DNA from: Ciona intestinalis
Lineage: Eukaryota; Chordata; Ascidiacea; Phlebobranchia; Cionidae
Direction: 5' to 3'
Assembly: GCF_000224145.3 (NCBI RefSeq)
Contig: NC_020173.2
Location: 67,001-131,000 of the forward strand
DNA length: 64,000 bases
Shown here: positions 24,301 through 39,300 of the stretch, piece by piece
How positions within the stretch are numbered: position 1 is the stretch's first letter
Layout of the letters: each line of letters opens with the position of its first letter
Program-made: the position numbers and the translations under genes
Notes under the pieces: model-generated
What the model was told of the DNA's origin: nothing
Seen by the model: only the letters and a program-made list of their open reading frames with translations
The model's database searches: none

Positions 24301-27300
24301 TGGAGGGGATGAAAAAGTTCTGTAATATAGCAGTGTGGTTAGGTTGGTTGTGGTCAGTTCAAGTGAGTAATCAAAAAATAAAAATTCAATTTAATAAGCA
24401 GATAATAATCTAAGATATAACAAAATTCTGTAGACCTTAGCCTTAACAGTATCTTAACGAACCATTAAACCTCAATGCCCCATGTTTTGGTAACTTTAAA
24501 TTGACACTTTTGAATTATCCAGTTTAAATTTATAGGTTTAAATTTGCAGCTAATTGTTGAATTTGTTGGTATTAATAAACTCACTTGAGCAACTTCATCA
24601 AAACTAACAAGCGACAAATGATAATCAGTAAATTCAATTGGACGTGGTACTGCAGTAATGTCTACAGTAATATGTGAAATATTTGGTTTTACACTCCAGT
24701 TGTCCCACACTTCTGCAAATTAAACATTTTACAACCAATTTTTGCTAAAGAAAGAATGCAACAGAAATGGTGACGTTCTTACCTTGTTCACGGGTTGTTG
24801 TGTTAAATTTGGAAACAGCATAGATTTGTCCAACATGTGTTAAAAATGAAACAGTATACTGTGTGTGTGGAAGTAAACCGTTTGTGAACATTGTTGTCAA
24901 ATTTCCTGACCTAATACCATAAAGTAATAAAAAATGCTTAAAGATAGTTTATCTTAATTTAAATTACCGAGAGACGTTTATAGATTCAATAATTTTTTGT
25001 GCGGTGCTAGCTTCTGCAATGTTGACTTGGTAGTAATCTTTGTAGCCAGGTGATGGTGTGAAAGACACACCCACACTTGTGTAGCTAACATTAAATTCAG
25101 CTGCAGGTACAGGGCTTGGCTCTGCAAACAGTAATGCAATTATACAAATATTTTAATGTTCAAATAGGTATTTTAAAATGGAAAAAATAGATTAGAATAA
25201 ATGGCAAATTTATAAAGAGGCTATGTTAAGATATTTGTAATTCATTCTGTTTAAATTAACAAGTTCAACTTTAGGAGTGGGTCCTGGGTATAAAATGGTT
25301 AGTAACTTTTCCTACAAAAGTTCCGTCTTAAAAAAAATTTTTTTAGAAAATGTCACTAAGTAATCAAAACAATACAAAAACTGTCTTTAAATAACAGCTT
25401 ACTTGTGGTAGCATTTATTTGTAAAGTTGGTCCAATACTAGAAGGTCTGGCCCCTCTCGGAGTCACCGATATTTCATGAAGTGATCCTGGCAGCAAACCA
25501 CTAATGTTTGCTGTAACTCTGAATGAATGAAGAAATTAGGAAATAAAACTCATTTATTTATGTTCATATGGCAAGACAACTCAAAGATGTATGACATTTG
25601 TCTTATAATGCACCATAGATGATGGTATCACACACATCTTACGCATTACTAGTGTTGAATGTAACTTAACTTATTCTGGCGTGGCCGGAAAACGACAGTC
25701 GTTATAACGCGGGTGTTTATACACCTCGGCCAGCTTAATATTGTTAAGTACTTTAACCATATCACTTGCGACTTAAATAATCTTTTAGTAACGACTGTGT
25801 TAAAGCAATTGTGTGTTCAGCACAAACATATATTGCTTACAACGGTGCTAAAACATACTGGTAAAGTTAAATAAATAGGAAACGGTACATTGTAGTTTTT
25901 GGTCAAATAATAACATACTTGTTTTGTTGAGTAGAATAGATAGTTTGGGTAAATAGTGGATAACTTGAGTTGTCCAGATTTTCAGCTGTGAGGACATAAG
26001 ATGTAACAGCTGGGTCCACTTCCCATTCAACTTCCAAACTAGTTGGGTTTGAGTTTGTAACTTGTAAGTTTTGCGGTTTTACAGGGTCCCCTGTAATTAA
26101 CAAAAACTGTTGTTAAATAACAAATACTCTAAATGTTTAATAGGCTTGTTTGTTATTTAACTTTATGCACACTAACAAAATTAGTTTAAACTAATAATTT
26201 GTCTCTCTAGAGAGAGAATTCAAATTATGTTACGTATATTAAACAACAAAATTCTGGTATGCGGCACAGTAGTTTCCACCTGTCATTGCCGTGTAAGAAT
26301 AAATAAGTTTGTTCAATGAACTTACAAGTCAACGCTCTTTTCTTAGATGGATAACTTGTTCCATTCTCTCTTTCTAAGTGAAGTGTAACAAAGTAGGCTC
26401 TTCCAGCTTTTAGGTCAGTGAATATCAGAAATGGATTTGTGTTGTTTGAAGAAGCAGACTTCCACTGAAAATTAGTGTGAAAGTTTATTTTATATAAATG
26501 TGATTTAAACTAAATGGAAAAATCAAACCTGTAACACAACAGATGGATCAGATTCATAAGATATTGTAAGGTTGTAGAACAAGAAATGTCTCGGTAATGG
26601 TACTGGAATAATTTCCACAGCAATACTAGCATGATCTGGATCAATTGTGAAATTACCCCAGGAATCGTCTGACCATGCTGCCAAAAAAGTATGAACTTTA
26701 GATCATTAAATATATCATATGTAAATGCTCATACCGATTGTAACATTTCTATAATGAGAAATCCCATTAATTCCCATGTACTGCGCATTTATACGCACAG
26801 TATATTCAACACCAGATATAAGGTTTTCAAATGTTTCATTTGCAAAATGTTGCTCTGCAACTACTTCCTTGGTGCGCAGAGATTCATTTGGTGTTCCACT
26901 GCAAAATCAAATAATTATCCTTGTATCAGTTAATCAAGCTAAACAACTAAGAGTTATTGGTGTAATATTGATCACCCCATGCCTGCTTACAAGTTGCCAA
27001 GTTTGCCACTGTGTTTCCTTTTATTTTTATTTAACTTCCAATTGGGCAACCTAATAGTAACGAGAGATTGTGGCTTCAAAGCTCGTCGCTGCTAACATCC
27101 TGAGCGTATGCGTCCTTAGGCAAGACACTTACAGGGGCATACCAACAAAAAATCAAAATTTGTGTACAGATAGATATGCTCAAATTGATCTAAAGGTACC
27201 GTCAAAGTTTCAAAACACGAAACAGCTTTTTAAAAAAGTTTCAGTGTATGGAATTTTCCATTAGAAATAATTTCACTCAACTTTTGATCAGTTCTAGTTT

Positions 27301-30300
27301 CTAAAACACCGAAGTAAACTCATATTTTATTTCTGATTTGGTATAATTAACGCTTCTACTTTATTAATATATAAAAAATATTGTAAAACATAGACTTTAT
27401 TATGTTTTAATTTTCAATTAAACATAGTTACATATGCTGACTTTTAATTACTTTTTAACAATTTTATTATATTAAAATATTTAATATGTCTCACTGGTAT
27501 CTGCTGTACCATTTTCTCTATAAAAAAGTCAGTTGTTCATGTTGAACATTTAGTTTGAAAAATTGCTGAGTCAGCATATTCTGGTATTAGCTAGATTCAA
27601 TCAAAAAATTAACACATTATAAAGTTTACATTTTTATACTTTTTATATATTTACAAAGAAGAAGCAATTGTTATAACAAATTCAAAACAATTTTTTTCTT
27701 TTAACGACAATTCAACCCAGTGGTCACTAATAGGTTGTCTAAATTTTTAGCCATACATAAAACAAAAATAAAAAACCCCATAAAAATATTCACCCATAAA
27801 GTTACATACGTGGTAAATCGCAAGCAGGCCTTAAGTATATGGAACCGAACACCCTGGTATAACAACTGTCATTGCCCCAACACCCTAGGGTAATTAAGTT
27901 TCATTTTTTCATACAAAAGCTGCCAAAGCTGACAACGAATGCTTTAAAATAGCTTATTACATACCTGTAAGCAAGTGACAGAATATATTTATCAGCAGGA
28001 TACACACTTGGCCAAGTCACCAACAGAGTGGAATTGGTGGTGGAAACATTTTGGAACATTACAGGTGGTGGAAACGCTATTAAAATCAATGTTAAAATTC
28101 AAATGTAACTAGCAATATCAATAGATGTTAATCAATAAAACATTTTATTTACCAAGAGTTGTGAATTCAATTGAAGTTATATTGCTTTTAACACTTTTCA
28201 ACACGGAGACTGCTGTGACGGTGTAGGTTGTATTTGGTTTGAGATGTTTAAAATAAATTGTTGAATTAATGCCAGAAGTTGAAATGTCTTTTTTCTCCAC
28301 AACAGTGGCATTTCCACTTTGTGTAATAATGACAGTGTATAGATCAGCAGATTCTAACTGTGGTAAAACCTGTAAGCTCGTTTCAGTTAAGTTCCGTGTC
28401 ACAACAGATATGTTTTGGATTCCAGCTGGTTTCACTGAAAAAAAGATTACTTAATATACGGTCCACCTCGCTTAAGCGTACCACGTCTGAACCAAACCAA
28501 ACTGGACCGATTAAGTGGGTGGTTCAATTAAACTAAGGCTGATTAAGTAAATAGAAAATTGCTAAAATTGCTGTTTAAAGTTTAAAATTGATATATTATT
28601 ATTTAGGTGTTAGGCACGGTTATATTAGAAACTATTAACCCAAGTTTTATTTATTCAACTTACTAGTTTTTGCTTGTATGGTTATATTTTTACCAATGCT
28701 TCCCATATTTTTTCCAAGTGGTACAAGAGTAAGTGTGTGCATAGCATCTGGTATGAGATCAGTCAACAAATATTCCATTATTGTTCTGCACTCAAAAAAG
28801 ATATTTTAAGTAACAATTAAATAAGTTCTATATACATTAATGGAGGCATTTGTAAACAAATTAGGCTCCGTGTGCACTTGGATTTTCCGAATCAGTTTGC
28901 AGCCAATTATTTTTTTTTTTAACTTAAATACTAAAATTTGACATATCACACGTCAAAATCAATTATTAAAACTTATATTGCACATTCAAGCTCATATCAT
29001 AACATACAGTTCAAAAATCCCAACATAATCAATTAATCATCATTAAGTAATTTACCCATTTGGTTGGAAAGAAGTTAGCTGGTAATCACTTCTGTTTGTT
29101 GAATCCAAATCAGTTGCACTAATTGTATATGATGTAACAGAAGCATCATATTCCCATTGAAGTTTGATTGTGGTAGAAGTTGTATCAGATACTACTACAT
29201 TCAGTGGAGCTGTAGGGGGAACTAATAAAATATGTAAGTCAGCATGGTCTTAATATAAGAAGTTATAACGTACACCCATTACTTACATGTGGTGACCAGT
29301 TTTACAACAGGAGGATTTGTTGAAGAATTACCTTGTTGTTGAAGTACAACTAGATAATCTTTGCCAGATATTAAGTTGTTGAACAGCACAGATAGGTTTG
29401 TGTCATTCAATGGAATCTTAAATGTCTAAATTTATTTTTTTTATTTTTTTATGATGATTTCTAAGTCTCAAAGTAAACAAATCATTACATATTAAATAAA
29501 TTTATATTTATACTTACTACATATGGTTTATCAGGCTTGTCCAGTTCAACAATAGAAACGTTATACTGAGTAAAGGTCTGTTTATCATCAGTAGCAGTTA
29601 TGTTGACCGTAACAGTGGACGAAGTGGATAATGTTGTAAAATTTGTCCAACCCTCATTTCCACCGACTATGTTATATATAATACATAAAAAATCAAATAA
29701 AAACAAGATAAAAATTAAATACCTGTTATATTTTTGCTGGAAGATGTTCCATTTATACCAAGGTATTGTGTATTAATTGTAACATTGTAGGTTTGTCCAG
29801 GGTAAAGATTTAAAAAGGTATGACGAGTCAAATTGCTGATTGAAAAAATTTCTTCTTGTTGTTGCACAGCAAGTGGTCTTTGGCTGATAATAACGGTTAA
29901 ATAGTTTTAATAATTGCAATTATTTACTTTCTTTGGGTGGCTAGGGAGCTTAATAATTGTAAGACCCTAGACGAGTGTCATATTGTGCACTGTATGCAGT
30001 GGCTTCATACACTCTGTACTTGCGATTTATTGAATATGCAATTATATAACATTTGCATTATAACTCAGATTTAATTAACAAATACAACTTTTGTAAAATA
30101 AAGACAAATAGTACCTGAAGCTAATAGTTATGAAATATGTATCAGTTGGATTGACTGGTTCCCATTCAACAACAACATTCGAAGCATTAGATTGAACATT
30201 CCAGATTAAAACTGATGGAGGTGGTACTGTGGAAAATGGTCAAGGGCTTTAGGTAAAATATATCACATATGTACAAATTTAATATAACTTTGTTTTATTT

Positions 30301-33300
30301 CAATAATACACAAAATAGAAACGATAGGAACTAATGGTAGAGCAACTGTCACTATGAGATACTAATGAATTAATGAAAATAAATACATATATTCATATAT
30401 ATATATATATACGTATACTACTTTTTGGATAAAATGTCTGAACAAGAACCCCAAAAGCACTCATATTCATCCATTTAATTAAAACAACCAGTCTCAATTG
30501 GATAAAGTTTTCATAAAAGTATTTTTGAATAAAATATGACTTACATGTTTTAATAGTGTTCACTTTTGGATTACTTGAAAATTCTTCAATATTGGCCACA
30601 GCATATACAATGTAATCATTCAGTGGTGATAGGTCAGTGAAAGTTGCAGATAAATTTTCTCCAGTCTTTGTAGCTTAAAAAAAAATAGAATATTTAGATC
30701 AAAAGAGATCATGCACCTACAAAGTTAACTTACAATTGATTGTCACTGTTTTGTTTAGACTTGTACCATTTAAATTGGCAAGCCATACAGTGTATCCATC
30801 AACAGTTTGATTGACAGGATAAAGTTTGACTTGAATGCTGTTTGGTGTAGATGTTAAATTCCACTGTACAACAGGATCCAGAACAACTAAAATACATCAA
30901 CTAGTTATTACTACTATGTAATGTCAGCCTAAAAAGGCATGTAAGCGACATGATTGTTTATAGTATGAAATTTCATAAAGTCCACAACAGGTCGAAATCT
31001 GCCCTATTTTCAAAGGGCATATCAAAAAAATTGTTTAAAGATTGAGATGCTCAACTGTGGTCTTAGGGTACCAACAAAGTTTCAAGATTTAAAACCTAAT
31101 AAAGTTAATATTTTACAATTGTTTTCATATATACAAAAACAAAAAGCATTTAATACACCAAATCCGATTGTTTTTGATTTTTTCCAAGTAGTTTAGAAAC
31201 TAGATACGGTTAAAGTTCAGTAATGTTTTTTTAAACGGGAAATCACATACATTGTGGCTGGACTATATACAATCCACTTTATCTAAAATTCACAAAATAA
31301 ACCTGTGTTTACTCACCTGTTGTTACATTTCCAGAATCTTTTGGACTGCTGACACCTGATACAATGCTATATATTTCAACTGTGTATTTTGTAGATGGAA
31401 CTAGATTTTTAAAAGCGATTGATTGTGTTACATTTGTAGAGTTTGCAGTTTTTACAGAAACTGTTTTGTTCTTGCTGCTTTCACTGATTAATACAACATA
31501 ACTATCAACTTGTGTTGCAACTTCTGAAGGCAATATTTCAACAACCAAACTCGTAACATCTGATGTGGCAGTCCACTTGGTTGGAGGTGGCGGAACTACT
31601 GTATAACATTTAAACTTTTACAACTGCACAAAAAATATTGTACCCAACAAAACAAATTTAAATAATAAACATACATGTTGTTGCATTTTTAGCACGAGCA
31701 GGTCCTATTTTCCCACGATATACTGTTGAAATAGAAACTGTATATTCAGTGTGGGGTCGTAGCCCTTCCAATAAAACACTAGCCACATTACTATGTATTG
31801 TCAAATTTGTCTGATAGGAACCTAATTATAAAACATTAAATTTAGTTGCAAGATATCATCTAATTGAATAAACGCATGAAACAATACCAAAATTTAGGTT
31901 GTCTGGAACAGCTTTGATAAAATAATCCCCATCAAAGTTTGGTAAAATTTGAATGTTGACAATTGCGCTTGTTACATTTGTTGTAACATTGAAATCCAAT
32001 CCAGTTGGTAGAATTTCTGAATTATTTAATACCAGTTACTTATTTGTCTCTGCATGGTGAGTCAATTTAAGGTATAGCATGGATCAACCACCATACCCAG
32101 TGGTTTCATATATCTCACAACTGTCCACAAGTTACCAAGCATGCCATTTTGTAGTGCCAATTTGGACAACCCAGTAGTGACCACTGGGTTAAGGTAATTA
32201 GTAATTACTGTTAGTTATCCTGTTCAAAGACACACATTCCAACATTGGTATGAATGTCAAACCCTAAAACTACATTTACCACAAGCCAAGTAGCATCACA
32301 GATTGAATAGTTAGTATTATTAATTACTTTTTTAATTTAACAACTAACACACTTACTAGTCTGAGATTCTTTAGTATTTGTTGGTCCAGTAATATTAGAT
32401 ACCAATGCTGCAACCTGTACCTCATATGTTGTATTGGGCAATAATAATTCAAATAATATGTTTGACAAATTGGAATCTGCTGATAAAATCTAAAAAATAA
32501 AAAAAAATTTAGTAGAATGCCACTGCAAAATACAAATGTACAATTTAAGATAATTGTAATAATGGTAACTTAGGAGATTCCCTTTCGGTAATTTACCATA
32601 TAAAATTAAGATAAAACAGTAATTTACAACTGGAATTATTAAATAGTATATAACATTATAGCTAAAACAATATTACCTTTTCTGCAGTTATATTTACTTC
32701 ACCAAACTGCTTAACAGATACATAGTAGAAATCAATTAAGCTTGTGTTTGTTGTAATGTTCACAGATACTGATGAATACGTGGAATCCAAGGTAAAAGTA
32801 ACAGTTGGTAGCAGTGCTAAAACAGAATTTTACTTAGTATTTTTTTATCAACGGGCTACCCGTAAAACGAGATTTCAAAAATAGTCTCGTCTTTTCCCGA
32901 GTCACATCTCCGATCAATGGGTTGGACTCGTTGTGATTGCCGTTAAGTGTATTGGCCAAGGACACATACGCCCGCAAAACGATAGCAGCGATAAGCCTCG
33001 TAAAACCTCGTAACAGCGCGAAAGGATGGCGCGCTAACCTATGGTTGGACTCTTGTATATTTAATATTGGATAATTCTACTACCGCATCGAGTGATTTTT
33101 CGAGATAATATTGTTATTTTTAAGGATGAAACTGTCCCCGTGGTAAGCTCTAAAACAACGTCGACAGTACACTTCATAGAACCGAAAACGTATTGATTAA
33201 ATGTTTCAGAACTTATATCATGTATTATCAAGCTTTCTCTACAACTGCTTAACCTTCGGTGTCACATTGTTAGTTGGTTCGACATTATTTACTACTGAGT

Positions 33301-36300
33301 GGTTGTTGTACATGTCAGTCATTCATAAACTCTGTTTTGTTGAGCAAATGTTCGAGCTGTGTACGCATAGGGTTACTTACAATTTTCCATGAGCGTAGTG
33401 CATACATAAATGTATTTGTACAAAAAAATAATCCCAGAATATCTTAATCGGAATCAAAACCTAATAAGAACTGCTTTAAACTAACACCACAGCTGTTTTG
33501 ATCACTTTTCCGTTGTTTATAAAGTTTAGATAAAATAAACAAATCTATGTTGTGTAAGACCATACAACTTATACCTGTGGTCACATCAATATATGATTGG
33601 ACGCTTTTACTTTCCTCAACAACAGAGTTCAAAGTTATGATATAGTTTGTCTCTGGTTGTAAACCGACGAATGTAGCTTCCATTTCCTCAGTGCTCACAT
33701 TTGCACGAAACAAAACAACATTTGGATTTGAAGCATTAGACACACTTAGCTAGGTAACAAACACATAGTAAATATTCTGGTGAAAAACTTAAACTCACAC
33801 TTCGACTTTTACCTCAAACCTGTCGACTTCATTAGTCCAATTTGTCGTGTTAAAGGACACAGTTATGCTCGTGAGGTTCGAATGTGCTGTAACATTGACA
33901 ACCCTTGGAGCGGAATCTAAGAATTTAATTTTACATAAACTTTCATTATTTTTTGTAACAATAGACGTACCTGTTCTGACAGGGAGACTCGTCACATTGC
34001 CTTGAACTTCTCTCACTTTTGTGCGCACCATCACCACGTACTCTGTGTTGGGTTTTAAGTTCGAAAATACCGCAGTGATATTTTTGTCATGAGTTATTGT
34101 TCGATTTCTGTGACGGAATATATAGTTGGATGGGGGGAGATGGGACCCCTTTTCGTTCTATTTTCTTGTCCCATTTGGTAGTAAACAAAGAACATTCAAT
34201 GAATTACAAAACCTTATCCTCACGACGTCCATAGACCATTGTTAAATGTTTAAAACGCGATCAGAATATTTAAATATCATGTGCTAAAGGTGTCCCATCT
34301 TCCCCCACAGTACTCTACTTAGTATTTATTATATATATAAATCTAAAGCTTTCGAGTAAGTTTTATTTTTCGTATCCATTTTCTGTCATTGTCTTTGAGA
34401 AAAGCCAGTTGAATGAATGAATGTAACTTACTTCATCCTCGCGTGGCCGAAAAAACGACAGCCGTTATAACACGGGTATTCGGACACCTTGTGCAAGCAT
34501 ACGAGTTACAATGTATGTTACTTTGTAAGTGCTTATTTTTTTGGATTTTTTTTTATAATTTTTATGTACGGCTGATAATTCAGATAACCCATTAGTGACC
34601 ACTGGGTTAAAGCAATGTCCGTTAAGTGTCTTGCCCAAGGACACATACGCCCACAATGGTAGCAGCGACGAGCCTTGAACTCATAGTTTTAAATTACAAT
34701 ACAGGAAGAATGGCAATACCTCAACACTACCAGTGGAGTGGTACTTTCCGCAATGCTGATAACAAAGAAGTCGACTTGATTTTGTGTTTCGTTTAGTTTT
34801 ACTGTCAAGGTGGTAGGTGATGTGAAGACTTCAATGTTCGGTAAAACGTTTGGAGGAATACCTATAATGATATTATTACTTGTAAACGGTTTTACGTCAA
34901 TACAAAGTCGCAATAATCAAAGCCAATCACTACTAACCCTTATATTAAATGAACACCACATAACTCAACATTTAGTCCAATATCCCGAACAGCTATAACT
35001 CTATATTTAACCGTCAACTGTTTACTTTTTCTTTTGGACAGTCGACTCTGAATTGTCGGGTACCCCTTATAAAATACTCCGCAAGACATGCAGCATTCAT
35101 GTACTTACGCAGCGTGGCGTTGAAAGGCGCAGACGTTGAGCTTTGTCCACTGCTATGGGTATCAACATATATTAAATAACGTATTCCATCATCTTGGCCA
35201 ATACTAAATGAAATAAATCGTGTTTCATTTTTATTGTGTGTCGGTAGAACGGTGCCGGATTTGATTGCGTTACTTGGGTCATCCGCCTACAAAGATAAAT
35301 GTTAAACATGATATTTCTTTCTACCGTTTAATTTCATAATAACGACATTAGTGTAAGATGCCTTACACTAACTACATGGACCCTGTATGAGCTGACCATT
35401 CCTTCGACTTGTGAAAACGTGAAATTAATCCTGTCAACGTCGGTCGTTACAGTTCCGTTGATAACTGGCAGTGGGCCTAAATTAAAAATATATATAAATA
35501 ATGGTTAAAGAATTTACCAACAAAATCGTAACATACGCGTAGTAACCATAGTTACAAAAGGTGGACCAGGTATTCCACGGATGTAACCAACACTTGATAA
35601 GTTGTACGTTTCTCCAGGAACTAAATCACGTAATATATAACCCGCTGATCCATCTGCAGATGTGTTTGCCGAGATCTGCAAGTATATGAAATACAATAAT
35701 TAAATTGTTTTTCTTGACCTTTTTATAACAAAACGGCAATCGGGACACTTCGTTAGGGGTTGTGAAGGTTTGAATAACATACCAAGTAAATAAAACGGAC
35801 GGTAACGGTTAAACGGGATTCGTTTTGAATGTAACTTACTTTATCCTCGCGTGGCCGGAAAACGACAGTCGTTATCACACGGGTTTAACACCTCGTGGCA
35901 GCTTACGAGTTACCATGTTTGTTCTTTTGTGGGTGATTTTGGGATTTTTTTCATTTTTTTTTATGTATGGCTGATAATTTGGACAACCCATTAGTGACCA
36001 CTGGGTTGGAGCAATTGTCGTTAAGTGTCTTGCCCAAGANNNNNNNNNNNNNNNNNNNNNNNNNNNNNNNNNNNNNNNNNNNNNNNNNNACACATACGCC
36101 CACAATGGTAGCAGCGTCGAGCCTTGAACCCACTACCTATTGGTTACAAGCATGCGCGCTAACCACTATGCAACAGCGCCGCCGGATTTTGACATGGTAA
36201 AGAATGAAAATGTGTACAGCCATGATTGGATGACAGGTGTAAGCGTTACATCCAACAATCATAAACTCACAGGATTATACTGCTATATTGCAGAAAGAGA

Positions 36301-39300
36301 GCGAATAAGGTCATGTAATACAGTAACATATTTTAACCTCTTTAATAAAGCTGCCATTGAGAGACAAGGAGGTTGAGAAGAACGCAAATTCAGTTGTACT
36401 GTTGGGGTGAAATGCAATAATGGCATAATGTGAGGAGCTAAATATAGGCGATGGCGTTGACGGTGGTACAAGTGGTGGTGTGTCTTCTGCATAAAAGTAA
36501 TCAGATTTTAGAAAAACGTTTCGGTTTTACGCCGTTGAACAATATACTATTAGTTATGAGGGTGTACAAATAAGTGTTAAAAAAGGCTGAGCTAACATTT
36601 CCAGCAAACTTCTAATCAAAAACCTAAATCTTCCCTTTGTAAACAGTTAAGCCTATACTCGGGTGGGTCGAAATAGGACGACTTTTTATTTCCTCGTCTC
36701 ACAAGGTGGCAAACAAAAAATATTCAAGGGGTTGTAAAACGATGTCCTCCCGACTCAAAAAAGGCCATTGTTAATTGTTTAAAAATCGATCAGGACATTT
36801 GAATATAATGTGCTCAAGATGTCCTGTCTTTCCCACAATAAATTATATATAATGTTGTAATTTTGCTGCAACTTATTACAGTTTTGCTTCATATTTTTGT
36901 GACTTGAGATTAAAAAACAAATTATGATGAAACAGTTATACACACTATAGTGGATTTTTATAAAACATTCAACGTACGCATAGTGAAAGGTTTTCTAAAC
37001 ACTGGACTCGTTATTCCGTTACAAATGGTTTGTATTTGAGCAGTATACGACGATGATGGCTTCAATTCAACGTCGTCAAAAATTATCGTCATATCAGATT
37101 CGGACTGGTTAGTGACGATCGTCTAAAAACAAGTTGTTTAAACGTTCTATCAACTTACATACACATCCTTAAACTGTGCTTTATGCGCTTACATTTTGTT
37201 GAAACGTGTAGAATGGTTTGAGTGGGTTTGTAAAGCTTGTTCTATATTGTACCCTGCCCGTTGGTTGTTTAAACGAGATGAAAGCGACGGTGGGAGTCGT
37301 TGTAATATTAGCGTCGGTTACACTCTGTGGAGCTGTCGTATACAAACGCAGTTAATGTTGAGTACATCTAGCAAGTTTGACACATGTTAATTCATTGTAA
37401 CTCACCAACCGAACCAATTTGTTCAATGGAATTTCCTGAAACATTTCGAATCACGGACGAAGCGTAAACACGATACCTTCCGCATGGAGTGAGATTTTCA
37501 AATTTTGTTTCAATGTTATTTGTACTCGGTGGCAAAGTAATGTTAGAAACCAACTTTGAAAGGTCAGAATTGTGGAAAATTCGAAGTAAGTAGTTATCTA
37601 CTGGAACCCGAGACGGTCCAAGTTCAATGTTCAGCGTATTGTTTATAGAACTGCTGACCCGTAGGGATTGCGGTGGAGTCGGTAAAGCTGGAAGGAAATG
37701 TTAATAGTTGTTGCAAAGAAACCAAGTGTATACAATGATATAACGTTTTTACTACTGTGCTACATAACCGACTAATTGTAAACTCTATATATGGCAAACC
37801 ATTGCGCCGAGACAAAACCCGTACAAGAGCAAAACATTTTCAAATGAAAAAGCAACGTTGTACTTACGCAGGACGGTTGGAAATCTAGTTGTGGGACTTT
37901 TCAGGCCGCCAACTTGTGTTGTTACCCATATTATATAGGATGTGTTTGGTTTTAACGATGAATGGTTAAAGGTCGCTTGGTATTGACCTGACGGTGTGGT
38001 CTCGTTTTTTTGTACAACATATTGCTGAACAAACTGGGGGCCAGTGGGAGTAACCATTGATATGAATGAATCAAAACTGTCAAACACACCGCTGGGTGGT
38101 GTGAATGTAACAGTGGCTTCAGTTGGTGTCGCCTTCACTGATCCTGCGGGCACTGGGTTCGGGGCTAAAACATAAAGGTTTAAACAAAAATGAGAATAAG
38201 TGGTAGTGCATCAAATTACACTTACCAAATTGATTTGGCAAATTTGAAATTGATGGTAAACTTGAAACACCATCCATGCTTGCCGTGACGCGAATTTCGT
38301 AAGTTTCACCAGGTACGAAGCCCCCCAGAAATGTTTGAATTTGAGGCGCACTTATTGTGTCTGATATTGTGATATTTGTGGTTTGTGGTACTGCTAACAC
38401 TGTGTATTGATCAACCGGGCTCAGGGATTGTTCAAACAACACGATAAGGAGAGACCCTTGGAATGGAGTTGTTCTTATTGCACCAGGCGGCTGTGGTCGT
38501 CCTATGAAAGATGGCACCATGCATTCTCGGTATGTGGTTTTTATATATATATAGTAGGGTGGGGGAAGATGGGACACTTTGTCAGACGAGACTTTTTTTA
38601 ATTTTTTTTTACGGACTCCTATTTAATGATAATCAGGAAAATAAGGTTACAAAATTGTTCGACAGTATTATCACGACTTTATAAAACGCCCGTCAAAGCC
38701 GATTACTGTTTTTAAATATTAAAAAAATATGTTAAATAGAAACAGTATACTTTTAACAGGTAAAAAATGCAAAATAGTAAGGTGCTATTTTTTAATGCTC
38801 GCTAAATCATAGTAAAGCCGATGAATTTTTTTAGTTTTTTTTTTTAGTTTTTTTTTTAGTTTTTCCCATCTTTCACCACATTGAAGTTTTATGTTTTTAT
38901 TGCCATACTTTGAAAAGATTTGCTTTTAATTTAGTAGTTTATATCTCAGGGGATATTCAACTATAAGATACTGATATATTAAAAAGATAATATTTTGAAA
39001 ATATATTCGAAATTTGGTCATTTGCACTTGGTGATAATTTATGAGAAGTGGCTTGTGCCAAAAACAAAGTAGTAATACCCAATTTGTAGCAAAAATAAAA
39101 ACTTTATCAATAGTTATAATCAATTTTCTGTTATTACAAGTTCATATACATTTGTAGGATTCAATATTTGACCATTGATGTTCGAACATTACCCATTGTC
39201 GTTCAAACAATACCAATTGTTATGCAATAATATAATGTATAGGTAACATGTTAAAAACTATAGCAGTAGGGCAAAAAAAAAAGGTTTAGACCTATTTTCA

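Noticed and set aside
26203..26218. Short palindrome tctctctagagagaga
   Set aside because: Sixteen bases of simple CT/AG sequence; too short and low-complexity to carry meaning.
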